From Palaemon carinicauda (lineage: Eukaryota > Arthropoda > Malacostraca > Decapoda > Palaemonidae): a stretch of DNA of 64,000 nt. The stretch covers positions 83,361,449 to 83,425,448 of the forward strand of contig NC_090728.1 in the NCBI RefSeq assembly GCF_036898095.1, given 5' to 3'. This document shows positions 11,769-23,600 of the stretch, in pieces. Position 1 is the stretch's first letter; every line of letters begins with the position of its first letter. The notes under the pieces were generated by a model that worked only from the letters and a program-made list of their open reading frames with translations, was not told where the DNA came from and did no database searches. The translations under genes were made by a program, and so were the position numbers.

Positions 11769-13730
11769 TCACTCAGTGTGATGCCTTAGCAGAGCTTCAA
11801 GGGTCATCATTAGATCTCTGGAGACTCTGGTCTTGTTGAGCAGTGTTCTCATCAGACAAAACGGGGGAAAGGCGTACACATCGATGTTATCCCACCATTG
11901 ATGAAATGCATCCTGCCATAGAGCCTGAGGGTCCGGGACTGGAGAACAGTACAGCGGAAGCTTGCTGTTCAGAAATGTTGCTAACAGATCTACAGTCGAG
12001 GAACCCCACAAAGTCAGGTATTTGTTGCATATCTGACGTTTCAAAGACTATTCGGCGCCTACTGAGTCGCTTTGCTCAGATTGTCCGGAAGCACATTCCA
12101 TTTACCAGGAATGAAGCGAGCTGATAGAGACATTGAATGTTCTTCTGACCATCTGAGGATCTTTACTGCAAGATGGCATAGATGCTGTGAAAAGGTACTG
12201 CCCCGCTTGTTTAAGCAAGCCACTACTGTGGTGTTGTCACTCATCAACACCACAAAGTGACCTGCCAGCAACTGTTGGAACTGATGAAGAGCTAGATAGG
12301 CTGCCTCATCTCTAAAAGATTCAAGTGCTGGTACCTTTCTGACTCTGACCAAGGGCCACAGATTGTATGGTGCAGCAGGTGAGCCCCCTACCCTTCTTTT
12401 GATGCATCTGTGAAGAGCATCAAATCTGGAGGAGGGACAAGAATATTCTAGCCCTGTCGAAGGTTTTTGTCTGTTATTCACCAATTCAAATCCATCACCT
12501 GGTCCTGAGTTATAGACTCCCGAGTGTCCGGTGGATCAGAGTGTTGGTTCCACACGGACTTCAGCTGCCATTGCAGGGATCTTATTCTGAGGCGGATGTT
12601 TGGAACTAGATGGATGAGAGAGGTTAGATGACCTAGCAGACTCAACCAATGAGAAGCCAGAAGGACTTCTTTTCTAAGACAGGGTGCAGCCACTTCTCTC
12701 GGTCTGTGTACTCTTTTGTCTGATGGGAAGACTTTCTCTTGGATGGTGTCTATTATCATACCGAGGTATACCAGCCTTTGGCAAGGTTGCAGTAATGACT
12801 TCTCGTGATTTATCAGGATCCCCAGATCATGACAAAACTCGAGAAGCATGTCTTGGTGACGAAGGGTCATTTCCGAGTCTGCCGGGTTCAGCTAGTCATC
12901 CAGATATCTGAGGAGATGGGTGCTGTTCCTGTGAGCCCAAGAGGACACTAAGGCTAACACTAGTGAATACCTGAGGAGCTGTCGCGAGAGCGAAGCATAG
13001 AACCTTAAACTGGTATATCTTTTCCTCGTGTATGAGCCTTAGATACTTGCTTGACGACGGATGGAATGGGATCTGGAAGTATGCGTCCTTCAGATACAAT
13101 ATGCACATGAAATCCCTTAGACGAACCACTTGAATGACCGTCTGCCATCTCAATTCTGAACTGAGTCTGTTGCACAAACTTGTTCAGAGAAGAGAGATCG
13201 ATAACTGGTCTCCAGCCTCCAGTCGCCTTTTTCACCAGAAAAATTTGACTGTAGAAACCTGGGGATCCGTCACTAACCTCTTGGAGAGCACCCTTCTGCC
13301 GCATGGTCTGGACTTCAGCCTTGAGGGCCAGCTCCTTTGCAGAACCCTTCGCATAGAAGCTTAGATACACTGGATCCCGAGTCAGAGGAAGGAGAGATTG
13401 AATGAACGGGATGCGATACCTTGAAGCAATCACTTCTACTGTCCAGGGTTCTGCCCCGTGAAGCTGCCACCTCTGCCAGAGGCGCTGTAAGTATCCTTCC
13501 ACAGGTAGTAGATGAAGAGAAATGCCATTCCTAGTGGGAGTGACCACCTCAGCCACTTTTCTTTCCTCTGAAATACTTGGTCCCTTTCTGGCCTTTGGAT
13601 GTAAAGGGCCACTTAGACACCTTTGTAGGTCCTGAAGACCTAGAAGCTGAAGGATGAGAAGAGGAACGTACTTGCTGAGTATGAGATCACTGGGAAGGTC
13701 AACCATATGGCCTTGATGACATGACCCCAT
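11769..13730 (-). pseudogene. RT-RNase H of DIRS-like element 2
   Basis: Pol of a DIRS-type element on the minus strand, spread over several frames. RT blocks: GGWRPVIDLSSLNKFV (about 13195-13240), LKDAYFQIPFHPSSSKYLRL (about 13040-13100), YQFKVLCFALATAPQVFT (about 12965-13020). The active site can be read as LDD followed by a TAG where the usual Trp codon would be (about 12885-12895). RNase H: LMSDNTTVVACLNKRG and FIPGKWNVLPDNLSK (12059-12250). After RNase H follows the DIRS-specific block TVDLLATFLNSKLPLYCSPV (about 11950-12010). Similar blocks occur in the intact element at 39.6-41.4 kb. Frameshifts and stops make it non-functional. Confidence 0.85.
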
Positions 13731-13739
13731 GGAGGAGAG

Positions 13740-16700
13740 AATCGTTTGACGATTTCCTCCATCACTTAGCAGCCCTCTCTATCTCCTGTGGGACAAAGAG
13801 AGAAGAACCCTCAAGGGTGAAGTTCCTCAACCGGGATACTTCCATCTTCGGCACTTGTTTGTGGAAATTCCCGATGACGGTATCCCTTCTCTTGAGTATA
13901 GCATTCGCCCACAAGTTGACAACGTGGTGCAACAGGAACTCATGAGTTCGGGTACCCGACAACAGGAAACACTCCAAGTATTCCTAGCCGACTCCTTCGA
14001 GATATTGTGGGAGTGGAACAAGAAACCCAAGGATCCTAGCCATAGATCCAGCCAAAAAGCAGTCTGCATGGTGTACTTTGCATCTCTCTCTATGTTAAGA
14101 AGCTCAACTACTGAGAAGGAGGCCCTCAGAGAGGCGAGGATTTGAGTCGAAAGACCCAATGAGGTTTCCCTTCGAACTCCTAATACTCCCTTTGTAAGAC
14201 AAAAGGAAGTGGAAGAGACCGGGAGGAGGAACCTGCCCTCAAGGAACTGGAAGTTCTGGCTATCTGAGCGATAGCTTTCTTTTTGGTGGCTGTAAAGCCT
14301 TTAGACCAGGGTAAAGCAGCACTGGACCTGGAAGACTTCTGGGTCTCCAATATTTCATCTAGAACCATGTCCTTACCCTCCTGGGTGGTGGAACCAGGAG
14401 TAGAAAGCCTATTAATGGCCCTCATACACGCAAGGACCTGCCAAAACGTGTGCTCTGACTCATGACTCTCTTGCTCCGAGTGGTATTTCGGACTAGCCAC
14501 ATTTGGAGGATTCTCATCATCAGAATCCGAGGGGTCATCCACCTCCAGGCTTACGTCCAGTCTGGGGTAGGTCAGGGTCGTCAACAATGATGCTTGAGGG
14601 ACCAGCCACAGGGGACCTTCTCTGTGCCTCAGCCATACGAGCTTCCCTTGCCGCAGCGTTCTTGGGTTTCGTCTTGGTGTCTTTCGACTCCCTACGCACG
14701 GGACGTCACTCCGCGGTCTTAGGAGGGGAGCTTGTGAGGTTTTTGAGGTCCCCAACGAAGATTTGGCAGCAGAAGTTGAAGGCTCTTCCTCTGGAGGAAA
14801 TAAGGAAATTGTTCACTGGTTCGGAGGAACTACCTCAATTTTTGGAGGATTGAAGGGATGGATAGTTATCTCTCAGGGCAAGCCTATGTCCCTATTCGTC
14901 CTAGGAAGGATGATGTCAGTGTGAGGTGGAGTTACGCCTCTCATCCTTCTCTTCTGCCTCTTGGACATAGTTTCCCTTGCCTTCACCGGGGAAAAGGGTA
15001 GGTTGGCCATGTAAGATTCGGAAGATCGAAGACCTTCGGGATGCGATTAGGATGGAGGTGATCTGCAAGCCTTTTCTAACGTTGATCTCCTTCTAGGATC
15101 TAGACTTCCAACGGACAAACTCAACGGAATCCTCAGGAATCCTAAGGGTTGCTTTGACTGCAGCAGTTAGAGGTTGTGGTGGTGGAGGAACCACACCCAG
15201 AGACTTCTGCATGGTGGAAAGAAAAGTACTCACCCATGCAGAAAGCTCAGAACCTCTAGATTAGTCATGGCTTCCCTTGAAGGTCTAGGAGGAGAACGTC
15301 CCCTATGCGGATCTCTAGAAGGCGCCTTAGTCGATGCAGAGGAGGAGTCTCTGTAGCAGAGGAACACGCCTTCGATGGTGGAGAAGGCAACCGAACTAAT
15401 AGGAACATCTTTGAATCTATTAGGAGGATTCTTCAAACCCTCTGGAAAGGGTATCGACCTGCCACTGAAGCTGGTAGAAACTGGAGGCAGAGGCGAAGGT
15501 GTTGGTACCGCACTTGTTTGCAGTTCCGACACATCTGCTCTTGAATTTTGAGAATGCTTACGTCTACCTCTAGACAAGGAACGTCTAGACCTAGATCGTG
15601 AACGCGAGGTTCTCGATCGTGAATGAGCTGTTCGTGAATGGGAGCACCTAGCTCTTGTTCGAGAACAGCGTGAACATCGTAACTGCCTAGCTCGTGAACA
15701 TGAGCGTCGGCCTTGCGAACGTGAATGTCATTCGCGTGAACGGTTCCCTAGCGAGTGTGAACGCCGCTCTTGTGAACGGGAGAGTCATCCTCGCACCGTT
15801 CTTGTGATCTAGATTGTAGAAATCTAGAATGCAAGCATCTGGACCTAGGTCTAGACTGTGTTTGTGATCGTGCAGAGCGTGATCATGAGACTTTTCCTCG
15901 TGAAGAGGAATGATTCCAAGGAGAGCATCGAGACCGGTCTCGTGAGCGCGAAACTCTAGGGCGTAAATGTCCTCTAGAAGAAGAGCGTTCGGATCGAAGA
16001 TGACCTACGATCCACAGATCTTCCGATCGTCGCAAACTGTGATCAGGGGAAGTGTGTCCAGAAGGCCGAGGCGATGGCGATGGTGATGCTCGTCTTTTCG
16101 CACTGCCAGTGGTAGGAGCGTTGGTCCCCGGAAGATCAATACCTGCAACCGGCAGGTTCCTGTAGGAAGAAACAAAGGGTTGGAGGTTACAGGACAACAA
16201 GGTCCCATGATGGCGAGTGGGGTCGTCGTCAGTAGGAGGCCGTTGGAGAGGTGAACGCAAGCGATAACCTTGTCCATGCGTGGAAGGTCCAGAAGGTTAC
16301 AAATGTACTTCACACAGTTCCAGAGCGTGAGATATTGACAGATCTGGAGAAGGGTCCTTCCTAGCACCGCGCTGAAGGAGACGCAGAAGTTATACCTTCG
16401 AAGGGGGGTCCCGCAATCCCTAAGGTTGGCCACACCTGCAGAACATCTGAAAAGGATAATGGCTCCCTGGCAGCTGGAGGTGAAGTTGCTCCTCTAGGGG
16501 AAGTAACAACCCCCCAAGTACTCTGGGGTTGCCAATGAGTTAGTCGGGCTGTGCTCCTACTCGATCGTCCCTCGGAAGAGCGTGAACGTGAGGGAGCTTT
16601 TGAAAGAGATTTGGGGGTGCGGAACGAAGAAGACCGCGCTTTCCTCACCCGAGGAAGAAAGATCACGGTTGACCTTCTTCTTATGCCATAAAATTTCTCC

Positions 16701-16830
16701 CATTGGGAGGAAGGCCACTCCCTACACTTTGCGCAGGGCGAAACCTGCTCGCAGCAATGCCCTCTGCACAAAGGACACAGAGAGTGCGGGTCGATCTTCA
16801 ACGTTGACATGAAGGTACTGCACGCGGCAC
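13740..16830 (-). pseudogene. Gag-like ORF1 of DIRS-like element 2, with Cys cluster and Arg/Ser-rich region
   Basis: On the minus strand upstream of pol. N-terminal part (about 16720-16815): DPHSLCPLCRG followed by SPCAKC, a CxxC/CxxC cluster likely to bind zinc; the same module recurs at 49030-49090 and 61915-62199. Middle part (about 15577-16000): strongly Arg/Ser-rich (VSRSRDRSR, then repeated SRSR and RSRS words). C-terminal part (14180-14755) is acidic then Ser-rich (DDPSDSDDENPP, EQESHESEH). The frame is broken several times. Function in capsid/RNA binding is inferred from position before RT; the sequence itself matches no family I can name. Confidence 0.6.
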
Positions 16831-16984
16831 CCTCGCGGCCTTGACCGGTTCGCATGAAGGCGATTGAAGAAAAAACACGCACACCTGAAAGGAAAAAAAA
16901 ATAAAAAAAAGTCCAATGACAATCTAGGGAGAGAGAGGACATGTCCAATCTCTACCGAGCCAAAAGAATAAAGTTACATACCTT

Positions 16985-17365
16985 ACAGCTGTGATAAGGC
17001 AGGGTTGCCACTTCGGATTTTAAGTCTAATGGTTACCTTCCAGCTACATTGAAAGTTACTCCAAATAAATGATGGAAGGTTTGTTGCAATGGGAACAATT
17101 ATAAAGTAATTTGTATTTTTACGAACTATAAAAACCTGAGTCCTTTACTATAAGATAATAGATAACAGCAGAGCTGAAACATGGCAGTTAAAATTATAAC
17201 AAGGTGTAAACAACTGACAGCAGGGAGGCAACATGCAGGCTCACCTCCGTTGGCTCACTGACAAGAGGGACTTTCTCAGTGGCTGGTGATGGCAGGAAAG
17301 TTTGAGTAAAGGACTCAAGTTTGTATATTTAGAGAAAAAATAAATTACTTTCAAAAATTGTGATT
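16985..17365. repeat. DIRS-type terminal sequences, head-to-tail junction of two copies
   Basis: 16985-17160 is the inverted counterpart of the terminus at 9290-9500 (shared blocks in complement: AGCTGGAAGGTAACCATTAGAC, GTGGCAACCCTGCC and ACAAACCTTCC). Immediately to its right, 17107-17160 and 17308-17365 form another inverted pair (GGACTCAAGTTTGTATATTT, complement at the left). This is the arrangement seen at 9296-9606. I infer the 5' end of element 2 abuts the 3' end of another DIRS copy. Confidence 0.6.
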
Positions 17366-17787
17366 TATTCCTATATGAACACAAACCATCATCCTGCGAT
17401 ATAAAAAACTCATCCTTAGATGGGAGAAAGTCCCCTTATCAAAGTGACTGGATACTTAACCCAGGAACACGAAACTCAAGCATCTTAGCGAGAGTAAAGG
17501 TTTCTTACAACTCAGGAATTTCTGAAGAAGAACCAGCAGGTTTCACAGCCCTGGCAAGTAATGGGTTTGTTAACGCCGTCACTTGAAGACTATTTATGAT
17601 TATGAGTTTGCGTGGCTACATCACACCAACCCTCAGAAGGAGCATGAGGAAAAGACTCTACCCTGCTTGAGCATGTAATTGCTATGAGAAGTCTCAGCTT
17701 ATCTGACTGTGAGATTGAGTCCAGTTGGGGAGATGTTTTCATGCTGTATCCCTAATAAGGGAAAGACTGAAAGGATTGACGGTAGTA
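17366..17787 (-). mobile_element. 3' untranslated region of a third DIRS-like copy
   Basis: Resembles 9600-9780, the 3' flank of the recombinase of element 2: shared order TTATTCC, ACAAACC, AAAAACTCA/ATAACTCA, AAGTCC, GACTGGATA/CATGGATA, and AACCCAGG/GACCCGG. No coding sequence. It may belong with the recombinase fragment at 19100-19900, separated by later insertions. Confidence 0.45.
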
Positions 17788-18318
17788 GGGTGGCCAGGGC
17801 ACCAGCCGCCCGTTGAGATACTACCACTAGAGAGTTATGGGGCCCTCTGACTGTCCAAACAGTACTGAATTGGATCCTTCTCTCCGGTTACAGTTTTTTT
17901 CCTTTGCCTACACATACACAGAATATTCTCTACATATTCTCCTCTGTCCTCATACATGCGACAACACTGAGATTACCAAACAATTCTTCTTCACCCAAGG
18001 GGTAACTACTGTACTGTAATTGTTCAGTGGCTACTTTCCTCTTGCTAAGGGTAGAAGACTCTTTAGCTATGGTTAGTAGCTCTTCTAAGAGAAGGACACT
18101 CCAAAATAAAACTATTGTTCTTTAGTCTTGGGTAGTGCCATAGCCTCTGTACCAAGGTCTTCCACTGTCTTGGGTTAGAGTTCTCTTGCTTGAGGGTACA
18201 CTCAGGCACACAATTGTATTTAATTTCCCTTCCTCTTGTTTTGTTAAATTATTTATAGTTTATATAGGAAATATTTATTCTAATGTTGTTACTGTTCTTA
18301 AAATAGTTTATTCTTCCT
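17788..18318 (+). mobile_element. SINE with LINE-A-type tail, copy 2 (3' tail lost)
   Basis: Starts with GGTGGCCAGGGCACCAGCC, the same 5' end as the copy at 23601-24240. It continues through CTACCACTAGAGAGTTATGG, GTAATTGTTCAGTGGCTAC and GTTTATATAGGAAATATTTA, then stops before the shared tail. Confidence 0.8.
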
Positions 18319-18640
18319 GTCAAAATATGAAATAGATGTACAAAGCATAAATCAGGGTTACAAATAGTATAAGGAACTAAATGCAAACCCGATAAACCAA
18401 GAGATCACTAGTAAGCGACACAATGGCCACAGCGAACCCCCGAAAGGGAACAAACAAAAGACCAAACACGATTAAGAATAAAAAGTGTCGCTACCTTGAA
18501 ATCCCAACCAGACAAATATAATACTCAACTTGGAAGCACGGATCTCTAAAACGTCGGATATCTTCCGAAAAAAACACAAAGCACACGAGCAAAACAAAAC
18601 ACGTCTGACCAACGCAAGTGCTGAAGAGGAAATGAGGATG
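18319..18640. other. Intronic DNA, nothing recognised
   Basis: Between SINE copy 2 and a DIRS terminus. No open frame, inverted repeat or transposon motif seen. Confidence 0.4.
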
Positions 18641-18649
18641 GGGGGTGGG

Positions 18650-18925
18650 GAGATGTAGGGGTAGAGAGAGGGTATGTTGATGAAGGAGAGGTCTAATTGG
18701 TGAGGGATCTATGGTCGTGGTTCAATCACGCCCCAGTTTTCTATACCGACACTCAATGAGTGAGCGATCTAGGTTTATTCCTGGCATTCCATGCATCTCT
18801 TTTTCTCTGGTATATTCAGCAATAACTATGCCTTAGAAATGGTGCTAGAGGAGCATTTCACTGGGCGACACAGGTCCCTCGCCCAGAAATAGAGTTTTCC
18901 TTCGTCAAAATTCCTTATTTTTCCT
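18650..18925 (+). mobile_element. Solitary DIRS-type terminal repeat
   Basis: Matches the right terminus of the DIRS-like element at 42990-43234 in the same orientation. Shared blocks are TATACCGACACTCAATGAGT (there CACCAATAGGT), GAGCGATCTAGGTTT, TTAGAAATGGTGCT, GGAGCATTTCACTGGGC, and ATAGAGTTTTCCTTCGTCAA. No internal DIRS genes of that family lie next to it, so it is a solo or truncated terminus. Confidence 0.75.
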
Positions 18926-18927
18926 TG

Positions 18928-19037
18928 ATTCCTTTCCCTACTGGGCTATTTTCCCTGTTAGGGCCCCTGGGCTTATAGGATCCTGCTTTTCCAACTAGGG
19001 TTGTAGCTTAGCAATTAATAATAATAATAATAATAAA
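18928..19037 (+). mobile_element. LINE-A/SINE 3' tail fragment with (AAT)n
   Basis: Only the shared tail is present: CTACTGGGCTATTTTCCCTG, GGGCCCCTGGGCTTATAGGA, AACTAGGGTTGTAGCTTAGC, then AAT repeats. It begins right at the end of the solitary DIRS terminus. Extremely 5'-truncated insertions are normal for target-primed LINE machinery. Confidence 0.8.
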
Positions 19038-19099
19038 AGAAAAGGACAGTCATTCTTTGCTTTCATCACAGTCTTATATATAACTTCAGCCTTCGACTT

Positions 19100-19900
19100 G
19101 CAGTTACTGATCATGTGAGAGAAGCCAAGGTAATTCATACCACCTACTAAGCAGCTACAACAGGCCCTAGAGTAAACATGTCTAGGGACATGTGGGTCAC
19201 ATCCCGCAGGTAATATGCGGTGAAGGTCGTCTGACATTTTCACACCCCTGCCTGGAAAATCTGCATCACAGAAAAACTCCTCCAGAATGGTAGAGAAGTG
19301 TTGATACCTCTCACGTTGTGAGCTCTAACTCGTGAGTCTTCCGCGAAGATGAAGAGAGCATTCAAGAGATTACTTCTCAGCCTGAATGAGATCATATTCC
19401 TCGAGATCTTCTTGATTCTCCCTGTACTCAAAAGATATGTTGCAGCCAAGGTCTTGCGGTCTTTATGCGCTTGAGATAGCACCTTCGTACTCTCTCAGGA
19501 CACAATAAAAGCTGGTCAGGGTTATCAGTTACATCCTTAAGACTCACAACTTGGAATGATAGAAATCTAGAATCAGGTACAGAAGGGTTCAGAGTTTTCA
19601 CGACAAAATCTGGTACGAAAGAGAGAGAGCTCTACCTCCACCCTCTTCAATGGTTGATGTTGAGTGAGAGCCCATGAAGCTCGTTAACACACTTTACCGA
19701 AGGTAAAGTTTTCTTGAGAATAACAGAGGCTGCAAAACCTTCATTCTCATTTGCAACTGGAGGCAAAATATGACAAACGGGTGATGATCAACCATGCAGA
19801 GGAAGCGAACCTTATCCATGAATGTCCTCATGTGGGGGATCATCTACATCATTTTCAAGAATGTTGCTCCATTTCCCAGTGGGGACAGAGCTTTGTCTCA
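19100..19900 (-). pseudogene. Tyrosine recombinase fragment of a third DIRS-like copy
   Basis: Minus-strand blocks in recombinase order: FAASVILKKTLPS and VNELHGLSLNI (about 19640-19740, box I region), ISRNMISFRLRSNLLNALF (about 19365-19420), VRAHNVRGINTSLPFWRSFS (about 19275-19335, HxxR box II). In a shifted frame there follows [20 protein letters not shown] with the catalytic Tyr region (about 19155-19235). It parallels the recombinase of element 2 block for block. At least two frameshifts and a stop are present. Confidence 0.75.
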
Positions 19901-20179
19901 TAGGATGGAGATTGGTTGTTGATCCCCACATCATGGCACCATTTCATCGGACCAAAACTTTTGAACCAGACTAATTTGTAGGCAAAATGCCGATAAAGGA
20001 GTCATAGAAAAATTTAACTCTTAAAATTCCAGAAGAGATTACTCAGTGTACTGAAGCAAGACTCATAGAGAGAAGTGATCCTCCTCAAATCATGCACATA
20101 TGCTACTTACTAAACAGAGTATAAAAGACCTGTAATATAGATCTAACACATTTAATAGCAGATCCCCATTGCTTTCCAA

Positions 20180-20315
20180 TTCTGATCTTACCAAATGTTT
20201 TGACTTAGGGGAGTTCATACAGATTTAAAAGGGATGCCTTTCAGCCTAAGTATTGCCCAGAGAGCATTCACAAAATTAACAAAGTCGGTAATCAACTCCT
20301 TCAGTTGTAGGGAGT
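20180..20315 (+). pseudogene. Short DIRS-type RT fragment
   Basis: In one plus-strand frame I read KGMPFSLSIAQRAFTKLTKS, which matches VMPFGLNIAPRIFTKLAES of the RT at 39732-40286 at most positions. Nothing else of the pol gene is readable around it, so it is a short relic. Confidence 0.5.
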
Positions 20316-20319
20316 TAAG

Positions 20320-20744
20320 GGGACCGTCCGCCATGTCCGCCATTTTTTTCTAATGATCCAAATTACACCATTTCTATATATGGTTTAGACATATATAATA
20401 CCTTCATCATATAAAAATTTCAAGTCATTTGATCAAAAACTTTTGGATTTATTAGCAAAAATCATGATCTAAAATAAAAATTTAGGTACATTTTTCCCCA
20501 CTACTATAATGCCGATTGTATTGAAACCTATGCCATAAAAACTACTCTATCAACCGAACAATTCTGTCGGCCAGAATTTTGAATTTCCTTTCTGTTTTTT
20601 TTAATGAATTTTTATTTTTTTTCTCTCGTCTAGACGGAAAATAATCATGAAAAAAAATATAAAAAGAAAATAAAAATTTTATCTGACAGAATTGTGGGAT
20701 TTTTATTCTTCTTTTCAATGATATCTTTCCCTCTAATACATACA
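20320..20744. other. AT-rich intronic DNA, nothing recognised
   Basis: No frame, terminal repeat or RNA gene seen between the RT relic and the RTE tail. Confidence 0.4.
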
Positions 20745-20790
20745 TACATATACCAAGGCACTTCCCCCAATTTTGGGGGGTAGCCAACAT

Positions 20791-20792
<2 letters not shown>

Positions 20793-20838
<46 letters not shown>
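20793..20838. repeat. Poly(A) tract (about 46 A) in the RTE 3' UTR
   Basis: Homopolymer A on the plus strand, hence poly(T) in the RTE sense strand. The related 3' UTR at 60930-60945 has only a short T-run here, so the tract is an expansion. Confidence 0.9.
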
Positions 20839-20839
<1 letters not shown>

Positions 20840-20993
20840 CCTAACAAGGGACTCAACCGAGTTCAGCTGGTACTGCTAGGGTGCCACAGCCCACCCTCCC
20901 ACATTATCCACCACAGATGAAGCTTCATAATGCTGAGTCCCCTACTGCTGCTACCTCCGCGGTCGTCTAGGGCATCGGAGACCGCAGCAGGGC

Positions 20994-22505
20994 CTACCGG
21001 AACTGCGTCACAATCGCTCGCCATTCATTCCTATTTCTAGCACGCTCTCTTGCCTCTCTCACATCTATCCTCCTATCACCCAGAGCTTCCTTCACTCCAT
21101 CCATCCACCCAAACCTTGGCCTTCCTCTTGTACTTCTCCCATCAACTCTTGCATTCATCACCTTCTTTAGCAGACAGCCATTTTCCATTCTCTCAACATG
21201 GCCAAACCACCTCAACACATTTATATCCACTCTAGCCACTAACTCATTTCTTACACCCGTTCTCACTCTCACCACTTCGTTCCTAACCCTATCTACTCGA
21301 GATACACCAGCCATACTCCTTAGACACTTCATCTCAAACACATTCAATTTCTGTCACTCCGTCACTTTCATTCCCCACAACTCCGATCCATACATCACAG
21401 TTGGTACAATCACTTTCTCATATAGAACTCTTTTTACATTCATGCCCAACCCTCTATTTTATACTACTCCCTTAACTGCCCCTAACACTTTGCAACCTTC
21501 ATTCACTCTCTGACGTACATCTGCTTCCACTCCACCATTTGCTGCAACAACAGACCCCAAGTACTTAAACTGATCCACCTCCTCAAGTAACTCTCCATTC
21601 AACATGACATTCAACCTTGCACCACCTTCCCTTCTCGTACATCTCATAACCTTACTCTTACCTACATTAACTCTCAACTTCCTTCTCTCACGCACTCTTC
21701 CAAATTCTGTCACTAATCGGCCAAGCTTCTCTTCTGTGTCTGCAACCAGTACTGTATCATCTGCAAACAACAACTGATTTACCTCCCATTCATGGTCATT
21801 CTCGTCTACCAGTTTTAATCCTCGTCCAAGCACTCGAGCATTCACCTCTCTCGCCACTCCATCAACATACAAGTTAAACAACCACAGTGACATCACACAT
21901 CCCTGTCTCAGCCCCACTCTCACCAGAAACCAATCACTCACTTCATTTCCTATCCTAACACATGCTTTATTACCTTTGTAGAAACTTTTCACTGCTTGCA
22001 ACAACCTTCCACCAACTCCATATAACCTCATCACATTCCACATTGCTTCCATATCAACTCTATCATACGCTTTCTCCAGATCCATAAACGCAACATACAC
22101 CTCCTTACCTTTTGTTAAATATTTCTCGCATATCTGCCTTACTGTAAAAATCTGATTCATACAACCCCTACCTCTTCTAAAACCACCCAGTATTTCTAAG
22201 ATTGCATTCTCTGTTTTATCCTTGATCCTATTAATCATTACTCTACCATACACTTTTCCAACTATGCTTAACAAACTAATACCTCTTGAATTACAACACT
22301 CATGCACATCTCCCTTACTCTTATATAGTGGTACAATACATGCACAAACCCAATCTACTGGTACCATTGACAACACAAAACACATATTAAACAATCTCAC
22401 CAACCATTCAAGTACAGTCACACCCCCTTCCTTCAACATCTCAGCTCTCACACCATCCATACCAGATGCTTTTCCTACTCTCGTTTCATCTAGTGCTCTC
22501 CTCAC
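20994..22505 (-). pseudogene. Reverse transcriptase of the RTE-type LINE
   Basis: Frame reading RT blocks: KASGMDGVRAEMLK, FMDLEKAYDRVD (motif A Asp), VGLRQGCVMSLWLFNLYVDG, LLFADDTVLVADTEEK (catalytic FADD, about 21745-21790), VNVGKSKVM, FKYLGS. The C-terminal part (20994-21347) has WFGHVERMENG and ends in RNRNEWRAIVTQFR. Two in-frame stops (about 21456 and in the stretch just before 21350) separate the RT core from the C-terminus. A frameshift separates it from the endonuclease-linker frame at 22505-22511. Otherwise well preserved. Confidence 0.9.
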
Positions 22506-22510
22506 TTCAT

Positions 22511-23600
22511 CTATTGTAATCTCTCTCTCTCTTTCTCATCTCCCATCATTGGCACCTCAACACCTGCAACAGCAATTATATCTGCCTCCCTATTATCCTC
22601 AACATTCAGTATACTTTCAAAACATTCTGCCCATCTTTTCCTTGCCTCCTCTCCCTTTAACAACCTTCCATTTCCATCTTTCACTGTCTCTTCAATTCTT
22701 GAGCCAGCCTTCCTTACTCTCTTCACTTCTTTCCAAAACTTCTTCTTATTCTCTTCATATGAATGACCCAATCCCTGACCCCACCTCAGGTCAGCTGCCC
22801 TCTTTGCCTCACGTACCTTGCGCTTTACTTCCACCTTTTTCTCTCTATATTTTTCATACTTCTCTACACTATTACTCTGCAGCCATTCTTCAAAAGCCCT
22901 CTTTTTCTCTTCCACTTTTACCTTCACTCCTTCATTCCACCATTCACTGCCCTTCCTCATGCTGCCTCCAACAACCTTCCTGCCACACACATCACTTGCA
23001 ATCCCAACAAAATTTTCTTTTACTAACTTCCACTCCTCTAAATTGCTAGTTTCTCTTACTTTCACTTCGTCATATGTCATTTTCAACCTATCCTGATATT
23101 TACTTTTTACCCCCAGTTTTATTTGCTCTTCAACCCTCACTAGCTCCCTTTTGCATCCACCTACTCTATTCCCCCACTCTTTTGCTACAACTAATTTTCC
23201 TTCCACCAAAAAATTATCAGACATACCGTTAGCCATACCCCTAAACACATGCACGTCTTTCAATCTTCCAAACATTCTTTTAGTTATCAACACATAATCC
23301 ATTAATGCCCTTTCTACTACTCTTCCATTTGCCACTCTTACCCATGTATACTTATTTTTATCTTTCTTTTTGAAAAAGCTATTACTTATCACCATCTCTT
23401 GCTCAACACACATATCTACCAGTCTCTCACCACTCTCATTTTCACCTGGTACGCCATACTTCCCAATGACACCTTCTACCTCTCCAGTGCCCACTCTAGC
23501 ATTTAAATCACCCATGACAACTACATAATTCCTTCTACCTAGTCCTTCTACACACCTAGTTAATTCATTCCAGAACTCATTCCGCTCTTCTACACTTTTT
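22511..23600 (-). pseudogene. RTE endonuclease (C-terminal part) and linker
   Basis: Begins next to the SINE insertion and reads VEERNEFWNELTRCVEG, then YVVVMGDLNARVG (the GDLNAR block of exonuclease/endonuclease/phosphatase folds, about 23475-23515), KYTWVR and MDYVLI. These are expected catalytic/structural blocks of the APE-type endonuclease. A long basic linker (KRAFEEWLQS, KKFWKEVKRVRKAG) follows and leads to RT. The N-terminal half continues at 24241-24595. Confidence 0.85.

Noticed and set aside
22222..23096. 275-codon plus-strand frame and overlapping shorter ones
   Set aside because: Antisense shadow of the RTE coding region; the minus strand has clear RT and endonuclease motifs.
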